Source: Irpex lacteus (lineage: Eukaryota > Basidiomycota > Agaricomycetes > Polyporales > Irpicaceae). Taken from it: a DNA stretch of 64,000 nt. The stretch spans positions 1,674,001 to 1,738,000 of the forward strand of contig MQVO02000003.1 of the NCBI GenBank assembly GCA_001986395.2, written 5' to 3'. Positions 1-12,361 of this stretch are shown piece by piece (the stretch's first letter is position 1; each line of letters begins with the position of its first letter). The translations under genes and the position numbers were made by a program. Below the pieces are notes generated by a model, which was given only the letters and a program-made list of their open reading frames with translations, searched no databases and was not told the DNA's origin.

Positions 1-1291
1 AGGGCGTAAGGACGATTGAGGACCAACGGGAGGCGATCACAAAGCTCTATGAACGCATGAAGTCACAGCCAGGTGTGATCGTGCCGCCATTAGCAACGTT
101 TCGCAAACTTCCGTTCGTTCGCAGGGTGGCGGGTTCTTCCACCTCTCAGGACGTTACAAAAGAGATTGAACAATCGAAGTTGGTCGCTCAACTAGCGCAG
201 GATGACGTGGATACATGGGTTCAGGGTGCAAAGGAAGCTATGAGCAACATCCTAGGATTTGCACCGCCGAACGAAACAAGCTCAGCCTCCCTCGCGCCTG
301 TCGAACGTCTGACAGCCCGTTTTCGCTGTAAGAGGTGTGACTCGCAGCCGAACTGGCCCGGCGACGGCAGTATGAGCTTCGCTGAGGCTTGTGCGCATCA
401 GTGCGCCCACACAAGGAGAAGGCCCAGTGCACAAAAACCGTGGAACGCGGCACAGTTTGTGCCCGATTATAAGGTGAGTATGCCTTCCTTCGGACGCAAT
501 TATCAATCCAACTGATTTGCCGAGGTTAGGCCATTGATGTAGTACAACAAGTACTGATGTGGTGCGGATACACTGCAGACGACGCTTTGTCATTGGAAGC
601 TCCAGAGGAAGTGGGGACACGGATTCAATGTCTGACATGCCCCTCACGAATGGTGATGACCTATAATAACCTGGTATGTGCTCTTCTTCCCACATCTTTG
701 GTATATGCCGTTGATTACGCTTTGTAGTTCAGCCATTGTTATCGGCATGAGACCATGCAGCTGAGGCTTTTGCCAGTTGCAGAAGTCGCCGACATTCTTG
801 AATATCCTATCACAGTGGGCCGGCGTGCTCAGCTGATAGCGCGTTCTGAGAAATCTGAAGCTGAACGTCAGAGGCGAGTTTATGGCTGCCGGCACTGTCA
901 GCAGAAAACCTCAGTTCCATCGGAAGGTGACGCTTCCACAAAGCCGGATATAAATATGGCAGACGCTCCCTCTCAGCTGGACAGCGCGACATCCGGGCCA
1001 GACCACACCCAAGATGGTGCACGAGGCTCGCATGGAGAGGCGGCGAAGGTAAAGCACAAGAAGAGCAAGTCGGCCCAGTTATTCAAGTTTGACGGGTTGC
1101 GGTCACATGCCAAAGAAAAGTGAGTGAACCGCGTGTTTTAAGGGTGATGACTAAATGACCCATATGTCCGTTGTCCCCGTGTTTGTAGACACGGTATCCT
1201 CTGGATTGGAGACGAAGATTTCTTTGAGCATTTGGAAGACGAAGCTGTACCGTTGGATTCAAACCCCAGTACCTCTACCCCTTCTATCTAG
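1..1291 (+). CDS. Zinc-binding, F-box-like hypothetical protein, 3' part (5' truncated by window)
   Basis: Reading frame 3 is open from the first base, so the start lies left of the window. Four exons fit: <1-473, 530-673, 728-1119 and 1189-1291 (stop TAG), all with GT donors and AG acceptors and matching phase. The visible protein has several Cys/His pairs: RCKRC, a following ACAHQCAH stretch, QCLTCPS and GCRHCQQ. This suggests a treble-clef-like zinc fold of the sort seen in large basidiomycete F-box-type families. A Lys/Ser-rich linker (KHKKSKSAQ) follows, then an acidic tail (WIGDEDFFEHLEDEA). No catalytic motif is visible. The F-box assignment is only a family impression, because the F-box itself would lie upstream. 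The exon-intron structure is well supported; the function is not. Confidence 0.6.
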
Positions 1292-2111
1292 TTACGTTTA
1301 CACATCATTTAGGAAGGCACCATGTCCTGGTACACCGAATACGAATACTCGCTAAACTGCTCTTATCGTCATTCTCTGGTCTTCGTCTTCGTTTTAAGCG
1401 CCTCTGGAGCACAACCCAAACAAGTCATCATGCGCATCTGGACTGATCTTCTCACAGCGTCATGCACTCACCCTAGCTTCTGATCTAGGTTTCCTGGGAG
1501 TACTCCTCGACGTTCGTCCGCTGATCGACAGCAGATGCAGGTCGCGACGCCCTCGAGCTCGCACAAGTCTCGGTCGGGTTCAGTTGGATGTTTAAACATA
1601 GTCCCTAGTTCCGGCATTCGTCCGTGTTCTGCTAACTCTCCAGACAAAGCGTCTTCAATTGCTCAAAGCCCCACTTTGGGCTGATACGGCACTACCACAA
1701 CAACAGGACGAGTGAAGGGACCGTATCAGTGGCCGACGGACTGTATATATCAGAAGGCCCGAAGCATATCGCGTGGTCGCAGATAGCATGTGAGTAGCCC
1801 ACCTTGTGCCATGTATGTGATGCTTCGCGTTCATATGTGCTGAAGCGAGCGAACAGGTCTAATGACCATCGAAACAGCTTCGTTTGGTAGGATGTGCAGT
1901 GCGGCACGCTCTGCGACCATGCCGCACAATCCACCCTCAGGCTGGCACCTTATTCTTGGAAGCCGTCGCATGATGCTTGCAGTCGTTATCCGGCCGGCGG
2001 GACTCGAAATCATATAAGAGTGGCTCCAAACAAGCTTCGTCTGCAAGCTTTTCCAGCTTTTTCCTTTCACTCGTTGTCTGTGCACACGGTCTTTCTGTGT
2101 TACAGTGCAAC
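1292..2111. promoter_or_regulatory. Intergenic region / GH47 promoter
   Basis: No coding exon was recognised here. A TATA-like CATATAAGAG at about 2011-2020 lies roughly 95 bp before the GH47 start. The short ORFs around 1692-2085 lack splice-supported extensions or recognisable motifs. Confidence 0.35.
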
Positions 2112-4774
2112 ATGACGCGAGTCAAGTTCAACGTGCTCGCTGCCGCTGTGGTCTGCTCCCTGAGCACGACCAATGTGTTGGGAGCCCTCATACAGAAGCC
2201 CGGTCTCGTTCTTCCTCGAAGTGCAGCTACACACCAACAGGCTGTCAAGGACATTTTCTTGACCAGCTACAACGCTTACAAGTACGTTTCGATGTTGTAC
2301 CGTATCTGATTTTGTTCGTTTTATCTTACCTTCTGCCATAGGGAATTCGCCTTTGGTCACGATGACCTCGAACCTGTGTCGAAGTCCTTCACTGATGGAC
2401 GCAACGGATGGGGTGCGACCATTGTCGACGCGCTCTCGACACTAGTACGTAGACACTCGCACGATACAATAGAAGAAGTCAGCTCATTTTCTCCGTGCAG
2501 GCCATCATGGGTGAAACTGTACGTAACGGAATTACCACCTTCTCATTCCATTCACCTCACTGATTCGGTTTCATATTAGCAACTCCTCGAAGAAGCCGTC
2601 AACTTCACCAGCCGCATCGACTACAACATCTCTCACACCGACAGCACAACAAGGCATGCGTCTTCGTCGTTTCCGCCATACCATACCAAATACTAACATG
2701 CGTTCTACACACACAGCGTGTTCGAGACGACCATCCGGTACCTCGGTGCTTCGTTGAGCGCGTACGAGCTCACTGGCAAGAAGTTCCCCGTTCTGATCAC
2801 CAAGGCGAAGCAGGTGGCGGACAAGTTGTCTGTCGCTTGGGTGGGGGTACGTATGATTTCCCCGTATTTCCTCTTCTCTTCTCCGTGTGCGGGGAAGAGT
2901 TGTATGGAATTTTGGAAGGAGAAGGGGTGTTGACGTATTTCTTTTTCGTTCTGGCTGTCAGGACAACAAGGTGCCCTTCGGTGAAGTCGATTTCAACACT
3001 TCGACTCCACAGATCGCCACGGTAAGTCCGTCCGTTGGTGGAAGTCGGGATTAGGATGGAACGCTGATGGAATTTTACTTGTCTTGTTATAGTCCAATAT
3101 CGCGGAGGCGGGCACGGTCAGTTTACACGGAACAGAAGGCAACGGGGCATTTTTGCTGATTATTCGGAACTGATTTGCAGCTCACGCTGGAATGGTCGCG
3201 TCTAGCGTACGTTCTCACCACAATTTGATCCCTTCCTGTACTAATTTAGTTCGTGCCGTTTTTGCAGACTTTACACGAAGAACGATACCTACCGCTCACT
3301 GGCTGAGAACTCCGTCCGTCAGATCATCAGCATAGTAAGTGCACTACCACTGCAGAGTTCATTGTGCTGTCTCGTTAACCACCCTCTCACGACAGCCCGC
3401 ACCTCTCCCCGGCTTCCCTGGTCAAGGCATTGACCCCAGCACGGGCCAAGCCACGGACGCATACGTCGTACGTAACCCTTCCGAATCCTCTCAAACAAGA
3501 ATCTCGCTGATACCGATAATACACCTTTTACCTATAGACTTGGGGTGGTGGCTCAGACAGTTACTTGGAATACCTGATCAAGTACGCCCGGATCACGAAC
3601 ACAAACGATAACATCTTTGCAGACACGTGGGCCACCGCTGTCGATTCTTCCATCCGAACCCTCGAAGTGGTACGTGGGCTACTTCCCTTCCTGTCGACTG
3701 GGTCCGTTGCTTTGCCTTTACTCGTGCTGACGTTGTGAATGGAATGGCAGACGTCGACTGTTGGTAACCACCTTTACCTCGCGGATCAGGATGACAATGG
3801 TAACATCATCAACGTGGGCTCGCATTTGGCTTGCTTCATGGCTGGGAACTGGATCATGGGTGGGTACCGAGTCTTGTAATTCTATTCTAAGGGTGTCGCC
3901 AATATTGATCACGATATTCGCCTGATAGGTGGAAGGTTATTGAACAACCAGACGATCGTGGACAAGGCTCTGCAGCTCAACGATGCTTGCTGGAATACCT
4001 ATGCCGGAACTGCGTACGTCACACTCTACTTTCCTCTCTCCAATCATCCAAACTCATATGACGTTTCTCCACAATCAGCACTGGCATCGGCCCCGAGGCC
4101 TTCGCCTACTTCTCCAACAAGGGCAACGTTACCAACCAATCCCCCACCGACGCCGACCTCGCCTTCTACAACGAGCACGGCTTCTTCATCCAACACGGTG
4201 CCGAATACTACTACATGCGCCCCGAGGTCCTCGAGTCCAACTTCTACGCGTGGCGGTTGACGGGCGACACCAAGTACCTCGACAGGGCTGCGTCGGCGGT
4301 GGCGAGCTTCCAGAAGTATTTGGCTGCACCAGCGGGCTTTGCGGGTATTTGGAACGTCAGTGATACTGTCACCTCGAACGACAACTTTATCGATGATTCG
4401 GAGAGTTTCTGGTATGCGGAGGTGTTGAAGTACTTGTGCGTTATATTATCTCTTCCTTCCTTCCCAAACGTGTGCTGATGTATTGGGATAGGTACCTGAC
4501 CTTTGATGACCCTTCGCACATCAACCTTGACCAATGTGAGTAACATTCTGTGAAGAAATTGACCCAGATTGTCTAACACCTCGTCGCAGGGGTCTTTAAC
4601 ACTGAGGCCCACCCTTACCTCGCTCCTCCGCCCAAGGCACAGTACGGCAGCGGAAAGCTCGGAGGCGGACACAAGCTGTCCTTGCCATTCAAGGCCACAG
4701 CCAAGACCCCACAAGTCAGCGCTGCTCCGTTGCTGCAGGGCAGACCTATCAGCGGCGGGAACGGAAACGTATGA
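2112..4774 (+). CDS. Class I alpha-1,2-mannosidase, glycoside hydrolase family 47, secretory
   Basis: Family GH47 removes alpha-1,2-linked mannose from N-glycans, in the ER/Golgi or outside the cell. Sixteen exons (2112-2281, 2342-2444, 2501-2518, 2580-2653, 2717-2846, 2962-3021, 3093-3116, 3181-3206, 3268-3334, 3396-3467, 3538-3669, 3751-3859, 3929-4013, 4079-4435, 4492-4535, 4590-4774) give 551 aa in one frame. A hydrophobic signal peptide (about residues 5-24) is followed by the hallmark blocks in order: NGWGATIVDALSTL, FETTIRYLG, HLACFMAGNWIMGG, RPEVLESNFYAWRLTGD, DDSESFWYAEVLKYLYL and the Ca-binding FNTEAHP near the C-terminus. The acidic residues in the RPE, ESFW and TEAHP blocks match the catalytic/calcium site of the family. 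Intron 4 appears to use a GC donor (2654). With no anchor after the signal peptide, secretion or a luminal soluble form is likely. Next gene downstream: SWP1, also in N-glycosylation. Confidence 0.95.
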
Positions 4775-5039
4775 GTCTGATCGGTGGAAGAGTTGCTGCG
4801 AGCGTGACTAGTGTGGCTCGCTAGGTATTGATAGAAAAGAATTTGGCTGTCACTATATTTATTTACCACGATCATAAATATTCTCCACAAAACCTTGCGA
4901 CCTATGGCCACCAATCGTCTGTCTTCCTAATAATATCTCGCGACGCCACGACGCTGCCGGATCTGCCGGCCCGGCCAGCTTCACAGAATCGCGTCTGAGT
5001 CGAGTGAGCTGCAGTTGTCATCACTGTACACCGACCACG

Positions 5040-6047
5040 ATGGGTTTCCTCTCCTTTTGTCTGCTCTCTTTGCTCCTAGTCGCCGGGGTTGACGCAGCCC
5101 AGCTGTCTCTCCAGTCCCCTCGTTTCTCAATATCCTCAGGAGATGCCTCGCAATTGCGCGCAGAACCGTAGGTCGTGGTTACAAAGCGCCAAATGACACG
5201 TATTCACGCACGCGTTGTTACAGTCTCTCGCTCAACCAAAAGCCAGCTCCCCTCAAGCTCGCCGCCACCGATGTCTTGAAACTGTCGTTCCAGGTGGTGG
5301 AGAAGGATGGAGAGAAAGGTGTCCAGCCACACCAGACGTTCCTGCGTTTCTATGACCCAGTCACGGGCGAGGAAGGCATCCAGCCTGTGCGGGTCTCGTC
5401 CACAGGAAAGGCCAAGTTCGAACTGGTGCATCATTTTCTGACCTTTTCAGTGTGTAATTTTAAATTGAATCATGCTCAGAACCTGGCAAAGCCTCCTTCG
5501 AGCATCCCACCCACCACTGCCGAGAACCCTCTTAGTGTTTCTCTCCTTTTGGGCTCCTTCGAGCACTCCCCCGCCAAATACGAGCTGTTCGACCTTTTCC
5601 TTCCCGAGTCACAAGCTGCACCACCGCACGAACTTGAACACACGTTCCACCCTCAGCCACCTATTGAGCATACTTTCCGCCCACTACAAAAGCTACCCCC
5701 GACCATCATCTCGGCTGCCGGTGCTGCGCTTGTCCTCGCTCCTTGGGCTGTTCTTCTCGGACTGGTGCGTATATGCGCATATATGCGTCCCGTTTTCCTT
5801 GCTTATGCTAAGATGAATCTTTTTGTAGTTGGCGCACATCAAACCAACCGTTCCGCAGTTATTCTCGGTCAACATCTTCCCCTTCATCGCCACGCTTGGT
5901 GCATTCGAAGGACTGCTATTCTGGTACTGGGTAGATCTCAAGCTTGGCCAGGTGCTGTTGTACGGAGGTATCTTGAGCTTGTTTACCGCTGCGGCGGGCA
6001 AGCAGGCTCTCGCGACGAAGAGCGAGTTGCGCGTCGGTCGCAAGTAA
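5040..6047 (+). CDS. SWP1: Oligosaccharyltransferase subunit SWP1 / ribophorin II
   Basis: Non-catalytic subunit of the ER oligosaccharyltransferase that transfers Glc3Man9GlcNAc2 to Asn. Four exons (5040-5167, 5224-5425, 5480-5764, 5829-6047) give 277 aa. A signal peptide (MGFLSFCLLSLLLVAGVDA) leads into a short luminal domain with the ribophorin-II-like stretch DVLKLSFQVVEKDG and QTFLRFYDPVTGEEG. The C-terminal half has the usual membrane segments: SAAGAALVLAPWAVLLGLL, then one around FSVNIFPFIATLGAFEGLLF, then LLYGGILSLFTAAAG. It ends in a basic cytosolic tail. Length and layout match fungal Swp1, which is shorter than animal ribophorin II. The start was chosen because it begins a proper signal peptide. 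Spacing to the GH47 gene is 265 bp on the same strand, so the genes are separate. Confidence 0.92.
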
Positions 6048-7751
6048 AATGTGTATGCTGAAACTGTTAGTTTGAATGGTATTATTGTTTCCCAGCAATA
6101 AGGGTGTGTTGCAGATCGCCCTTACAGGTATTCTTCGTGCATGCACCCAAATTGCCTGACATGCCCCCGTCCCTGATACCCACCACAGCAGCAACGCCAC
6201 CTATATTGCTATTAAGGATATTATCCAGTGGTCATGTACGCATCCACCATGCCTTCACAGTATGAGTACATGTCTCTCCAAACATAGCACATTCGCCGCT
6301 AAACATCCGACTCAGAATTCAGAGCCTCGACGAAGTCTGGGAAAATTCACATGCTTCTAGGAACATGCTCCGTCCTTGAGCCCATCATGCTACAGTATTT
6401 TAATCGTGCGTAGCTACTAGAGCGACATTATGGCCAGTTCGACAGCACTTTCTGCGCCTCTCGATCGGAGTCGGGTATGACAGATATTGGATTACCTCGG
6501 ATTACCTTTCCGGACACTCGGTTTTCACAAGAGCACGTCTGTGCCTGGGCCTCGGAGGTAGCGGTAAGTACTTACAGGAGCATGTGGCGAAGGGGGTTTG
6601 TGAAATTATGTATGACAAGAGCAGGACGAGAAAGTCGAGAGTCGAGACGACTGTGACGATGGGCGGGCGATTCGGCCGCTTGGCAGGCTCAGAGGGTCCC
6701 CCCGATGAGCCTCAAACCTGTCGTTCGATTGCTCGCTTCCCTGAGATGTAGAAATTGCACAAGTATACCCATAGAAAATAGCGTATAAGATATATTTTCT
6801 TTGAGAGGCAACATTGATGGTAAGGTGGGTGAACAGACTCAGAGAGGCGCTCAAGACTTTGTGGCGTCCCGATCGAGGCACACACCGACACGAGCGGCCG
6901 CAAAAAGCTCGGAGGATGAGATAATCGGTGATTACCTTCCTGAGACCCAAGCTTCTTCCAGGACTCCTGTATACCCGACGAAGTAGACAGAAGATATTCG
7001 AGCAGTGAGGAGGGTGCGCACTGGCACTACCGAGCTGGCTGATAATGGCGTTATGTAAAACGGACCACTCGCGTCGGTGGGAAAGGCTCACACCAACGAG
7101 CTGCGGAAACAGAATTGGCATCGCACGTTATTTCACAGACATTAGCAGAAAATCTATTCTCGCGTCCACCCTCTGGCCGCGGAGTCCGGATGCTTTGTCG
7201 AGGAATTCTTTGCGCACCCCGCAAACCCCAGATTGAGACGGAGCCCCAGATGACAGCCCCAGACCACGTGTATACTGGCCGCTGCGTACAGTCATTCACT
7301 ATAATATTGATATCGTGAGTACTGTACGTATACAGTCTCCACACTCGAGAGAGTCCATCAACGCGTGCACATATGATGCAAGCAACGCTAGAACAAAGCA
7401 GGAAATAGGCGAAGTGCTTCGTAGGGAGTCATTCGTTTCTTCGTCCGATCCGCCCAGGAAGAGGACCTCGTGGAAAATTCTGCAGAATAAGAGCTAGACC
7501 AGGGCTCCTAAGGCCCTGCATCCCGCCTTGATCAGACTCAGGACCGTGATCTTATAACTACCCATGCCATGCTCAGTCTAAAGCTCGTTGCTTTTTGCTA
7601 GCTGCTCATCGCTACTATCTCGTTACCTTCTGCCCATTACCTCGACCAAGTCAACGTCTGGTCACCACTGCTATACTCTGTCTTTTCGAATGAGAGGCGT
7701 GCCTCACCCTTGACATAGCCACACCACCCATAAACTTTTATTCACCACAAC
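6048..7751. other. 1.7 kb intergenic region, no gene recognised
   Basis: Only short ORFs without splice-supported continuation occur. The longest, on the minus strand at 6606-7121, has no motif and low-quality composition. The last ~200 bp are C/T-rich and probably the promoter of the small gene at 7752. Confidence 0.3.
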
Positions 7752-8379
7752 ATGGTCAACTCAGGCGTCATCCCGCTCGCCGTCCTATGCGCATGCCTGC
7801 TCCTCGGGGGAGTGGCGTCGATCTTCCTCACGCGGAAAATAGCGACAATGAGGGCGATACAGGACATGGAGAGGGCCGTTCAGGCGCAGTTGGAGGCGGA
7901 GAGGATCGAGAGGGAGAAACCTGCTGTCGTGGATGTGTATATCCAGCAGCCGAAGAGAGATTTGAGTGTTAGGAAGGATCGAGGGACGGTGCCTTGGCCG
8001 GATGTACTGGTGCGTTTGTCGAGCTTTATCCCCTGGACCTCGTCGATGGTATGCGGCGGGAATCTGGGGCTCATGGTGTACAAGCTAGCTGACATTTACG
8101 AATGTGTGTTTTCAGCCTATAGGCGTGCAACTTAGCGAAGGCTACTACTGTCCACATCCGCATCGCATTATCGAGAAACGAGCGGGATACGACAAAGTTC
8201 ACTTCGTTGACGGTAATGTCTTAAACGTATCGGTCGGCATAGCTATGCCTCGACCGCCGTCACAAGCGGACATGGACATGATCGCACCCATCGAATCCTT
8301 CGAGTACTGTATTGGTACGTCGGACACGGTCGTGTGCACGCTGCTTGGTGCAAGACCAAGGCTAATAGGTATCAATTAA
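7752..8379 (+). CDS. Small single-pass membrane protein, hypothetical
   Basis: Three exons (7752-8009, 8116-8314, 8369-8379) give 155 aa. If the last intron is retained, the frame stays open to the same stop. An N-terminal hydrophobic segment (about residues 6-28, VIPLAVLCACLLLGGVASIF) is followed by a basic, Glu-rich helix (ERAVQAQLEAERIEREKP) and a tail with YYCPHPHR and FVDGN. The layout is a signal anchor with a cytosolic or luminal coiled segment. No family was recognised. Donors GTGCGT and GTACGT are typical of the window, which supports it being a real gene. Confidence 0.55.
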
Positions 8380-9529
8380 CTCGAGTGGAGAGAGGAGAAG
8401 AAGAGTAGTCGTTAACATGCGAAGTGCAAAGAGAAAGAAAGGGGGAGGGGGGTTATGAAGGCGATTTTTATTCTGTATTACATGGTACCCATTGCTATCT
8501 TTCATTCGCACGAGGCTGAAGCATCTGGACTCTTTTATACGTTAGATTGTTGTAGACCCTGTAACACGTACGATTCATTCCACTCTATACTACGTATCCT
8601 CTGCTCGTTCCTACGGATGAGGGGGCAGTCAAGGCGGACGTCGTCCGTACAAGCAGGGTCGACGCTGGCATCGCAACGCTAGTGCAATCGCACGGCGAGC
8701 ACGTCTCCAGGCGTCTGAAGCTTGGTGCGTCATAGCAGGAGACTCGGGACTTGTAGAGTAACTGCGCTCTGTGGCTCACCAAGATACCCGGTCTTCCATG
8801 ACGCTGCTTCTTAAGGACGACTTAGAAGCATCTCAACCGAGCTCCACCGTGATTCGTACGCCAGTTTCTCCAAAAGGAAGATCAGAAGCCCCTCGGTATC
8901 GAAATGAGGCACAGGAAAGCTGAACATCGAAGGTCCTTGGCAGAGTGTGGGTGATGCAGTGCAAAGTTATAGCAGTGCAGCGGCCAGTTCAAGGTTTTGA
9001 AAGCGTCATCTGAGAGCACGCTGTATGTGCGTGTTGTCCAAGCCCAGGCGGAGACGAGGTGCCAAGCATTGAAAGTCGGAGCGTCTTGATATCGGAGGCT
9101 ATCCACCTGTGTCGAAAGATAGCAGTTGGCAAGGAAGCAAAGAGTCCCAAGCATTAGCTTATGAGACAGACAAGAGTAGAAGATGGCGTAAGTGAAGGCG
9201 GATGGAGGAGTAAAGTCGAGGATGAGACCGGCCGAGTCGGTGGCCGGCCGCGGATTTAGCTGAGAGATGTCCGAAAGCGCCCAGAGGCTGCGCGGACCTG
9301 GCCGGGGACAGCTCCGACCCACGTGCGCATTGAATCGATGTCGTAGAGCGTGAGGAAAGACCGCCGCCACCCTGGCACCATTTGCTGCATAGACAAGGGC
9401 TGGATGCCTCCTCCGACTTAAAGTTCTTGCTCCCCTACTCTCTCTTCCGCTTCTCTCCTCTTCCCTCTTATCCTCTCACGAATCATCTAAACTTACGACA
9501 TACGACAACAGGAGAACGCACACACGTAG
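8380..9529. other. Intergenic region, probable AEC-transporter promoter
   Basis: No gene was recognised. It contains a GC-rich palindromic block GGCCGGCC near 9240-9250 and C/T-rich tracts at 9425-9480 just before the next start, as is common in fungal promoters. A 162-codon minus-strand ORF (8882-9370) has no recognisable domain. Confidence 0.3.
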
Positions 9530-11777
9530 ATGAAGGGCACAATAGGACCGCTACTGCGTACTGTCTTTGAGGTGCGTGCGGAACTGAACTCGGTCGCGGA
9601 TATCGTCGAAGCTCATAACGTGAAACTTTGTTTCATCGTAGTCAATACTCGAAGTCTTTGTGCTCTGTTTGGCAGGGTACATCCTTGCCAGGAAGGGTGT
9701 CTTGGATCGTAAGACCCAAAAGGTGTGTACCTTATATCTTCAACGGCAGCTCCTGAGTGGAAACACTGACCTCCTTGGCAGCAAGTCAACCGACTAAATG
9801 TCTCCCTCTTCACGCCATCCCTATTATTCTCCAAGGTCGCCTTTTTCCTTTCACCAGGTGAGCTATACATTCATTGCACTCGTCGTTCCCATCCACCGCG
9901 CGAATGCGTGTCCTTCTGCCGAGGAAACCTGGGCAGGGCGGTTGGACTGCCTCATACGCACACCTTCCGCTATATCTCCCTTTCCCCTATCCACGTTACG
10001 CTGTCGGTGGTGCCTGTCTTTTCTGCGCATAGCCTGCTGTGCCCGGGCCACAGGCGTCTAACACATTTTGGCTCGCGAAGCTCCAATGACATTCGAGATG
10101 AAATTGGATGATCCGGTCGTCGATATCTTATCAGATAAACACCCCTTGCCTGCTGATAAACACGAGGCTTCCTTTCTTGATGATCTCTCTCTTTCGTGCT
10201 GCGAAATGCTGACAGCGACTTTATTTGTGATCTTACAGCGAAATTGCGCGAGCTATGGATCATACCCATCTTTTTCGTCATCATAACAGGCGTGTCGATG
10301 ACAGTCGCCTTCGTGCTCGGATGGATATTCCGCCTGAAGAGGTCTCAGCGGAGTTTTGCCATCGCGGCGGCGATGTTCATGAACTCGAACTCACTGCCTA
10401 TTGCGCTGATGCAAAGTTTGGTGGTGACGGTACCGGGTTTGAAGTGGGGAGAGGACGATAACAAGAACGCGATGGTTGGCCGGGCATTGACGTACCTCGT
10501 GCTTTACTCGACGCTCGGTATGGTTCTGAGATGGAGTTATGGTGTCAAGCTGCTTTCGCAGGCCGACCCCGAAACGGAAACTGGTGAACCTCTACCAACG
10601 GCGGACGAACCACTGATAGACCACGAAGAGACTGCGTTTCCTCCCTCGCAGGAAGAGTACGGAGTCTTTCACAGAAACGGCTCCGGTGAGTCAGCGACCG
10701 CCGCCAGTGCCAACCCTAGTATCGTTGTCGAGGATACGGATAGCGTAAAGACCACCGACCCCAAGTTTTTCTATTCCTTCCCAAACACACCCATGCGACG
10801 GTCCATCGGTCTCGACGTCCAGTCTGTGCACGAGTCATCAGAAGACGATGAAGACGACGCTCTCGAGTTCCCCGCTCGCCGCCGCATAACTGAGCCCACC
10901 TCTTCGGTATGGCAATCAAGAAGACGCAGGCTACGAAGGAAGATCACGAAGGTATTCCGCGGTTTCTACGAATTCATGACTGCCCCATTGTGGGCTGCCC
11001 TCCTCTCTCTTATCGTCGCATGCGTCCCTCCATTCCAACACGCACTCGAGAACCATGTCCAGCCGATCAAAGGCGCACTCACACAAGCAGGCAACTGCTC
11101 CATACCCCTCACCCTCGTCGTTCTCGGCGCGTACTTCTACACACCACCGGATCCCGAAGAAGAACGTGCCCGCGCCGCCCTGCCTCACCATGGCTCTCAC
11201 ATCTCACATCGGGACCGAGGAAGGAGCATCAGCACGTCGTGGTCGCACACTTCGCTCATCGACAACGTGCGCGAGATGTTCAAGTTGAAGAAGCGGTCGC
11301 CCAGTCGGGAGAGGGCGGCGAAGAAGGCACAAGAGAAGCGACCGGGGGAGACGAAGACGGTGGTTATTGCTGTGCTGTCGAGGATGGTGATCACACCGCT
11401 GTTGTTGTTGCCGTTGATGGCGATATCGACGAGGTTCGACTGGCAGGAGGTTTTTGAAGAGTGAGTCGTTCAAGCGAACTCGCGAGTAGAGTGCACTACT
11501 GACTTACTGCTCGTTTCGTGCAGCCCGGTGTTTGTCGTGTCAAATGTGTTGCTCATTGCGTCACCACCTGCGCTCACTCTCGCTCAGGCAAATTCCTTTT
11601 TCTGTTTCTAGCAAGTCGTTCATTGATATTGATGCATTCTCATAGATCACCCAAGCAGCGTCGGGAGACGCTTTCGAGCGACTTATCAGCCGCACGGTAT
11701 TCTGGTCATATTGTATCCTTACGCCTCCCTCGACAATCCTGGTTGTCGTCGTGGGTCTGGTCCTCTCAAAGCTATGA
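9530..11777 (+). CDS. Auxin efflux carrier (AEC/PIN-like) family membrane transporter
   Basis: Six exons (9530-9571, 9642-9722, 9782-9857, 10239-11460, 11524-11587, 11646-11777) give 538 aa. The N-terminal half contains the family block LNVSLFTPSLLFSKVAFFLS, followed by hydrophobic segments including IIPIFFVIITGVSMTVAFVL and an AAAMFMNSNSLPIALMQSL stretch. A long charged cytosolic loop (about residues 190-420, with SSEDDEDDALEF) precedes the second membrane half, which has NCSIPLTLVVLGAYF and ends ALTLAQITQAASGDAFERLI...LVVVVGLVLSKL. This architecture matches fungal ER/vacuolar AEC proteins (yeast YLR152C/YBR287W type); the substrate is unknown. Intron 3 is unusually long (381 nt). Intron 5 (11588-11645) has a GC donor. 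Confidence 0.9.
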
Positions 11778-12361
11778 GAGCCTTCGCTGGCTTCCCTTCA
11801 CCTCCAATCCTCTTTCTCATTATCCACAGATACACGACACGAAACATCACCTCCATACACCTCCCGTCATTCTTCATCCGCTCCGTTCATAACCATCCAT
11901 CATATCTCTCAACATCATTATCACCTCGCGGCTCAAATTCACATTCACATAGACTGTCTCTTATACATTCTTCCCGGTGTCCACGTATACACAGTTTTCT
12001 TCAGCTTGGAGCACGTTGTCTTGCAGTACGGTAAACACACGCTAGTTAGATGTAGTAAGTTCGTACATCTGGTTTCCTTTATCTCTCTCTCGATGTTTCT
12101 GTCCAGTCCGCTACGCCCATGTTTGTATGCGTAATAGTTGTGTTCTCTATACCATAACATCTCCATAATAGCTGTTGCGAAAGATACCCTCGCCCAATGC
12201 ATGTGTAGAATTGAGTGCAGACATGCGAGCGAATACCCTCGCAGCATAACGGTGCGCGAGTCAAACAAGTAACAATAACAAAGTAGCATACAACTATCAT
12301 AAATCCCGAATAAATCACAGCAATAAACATCCCTCACGGGCCGGCACAACACCTCGCAAGC
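11778..12361. other. Convergent intergenic region (3' ends)
   Basis: Tail-to-tail space between the AEC gene (+) and the membrane protein (-). It is A/T-richer than the coding regions, and AATAAA-type motifs occur near 12308-12325. No gene was seen. Confidence 0.35.

Noticed and set aside
6606..7121. 171-codon minus-strand ORF in the 6-7.7 kb gap
   Set aside because: No recognisable motif, no splice-supported extension and no promoter signal.
8882..9370. 162-codon minus-strand ORF upstream of the AEC gene
   Set aside because: Looks like a chance ORF in GC-rich promoter DNA; no domain and no continuation.
10909..11457. 182-codon ORF in the AEC gene
   Set aside because: Out-of-frame shadow of the charged loop and second membrane half of the transporter; Arg/Pro-rich composition is that of a shifted frame.
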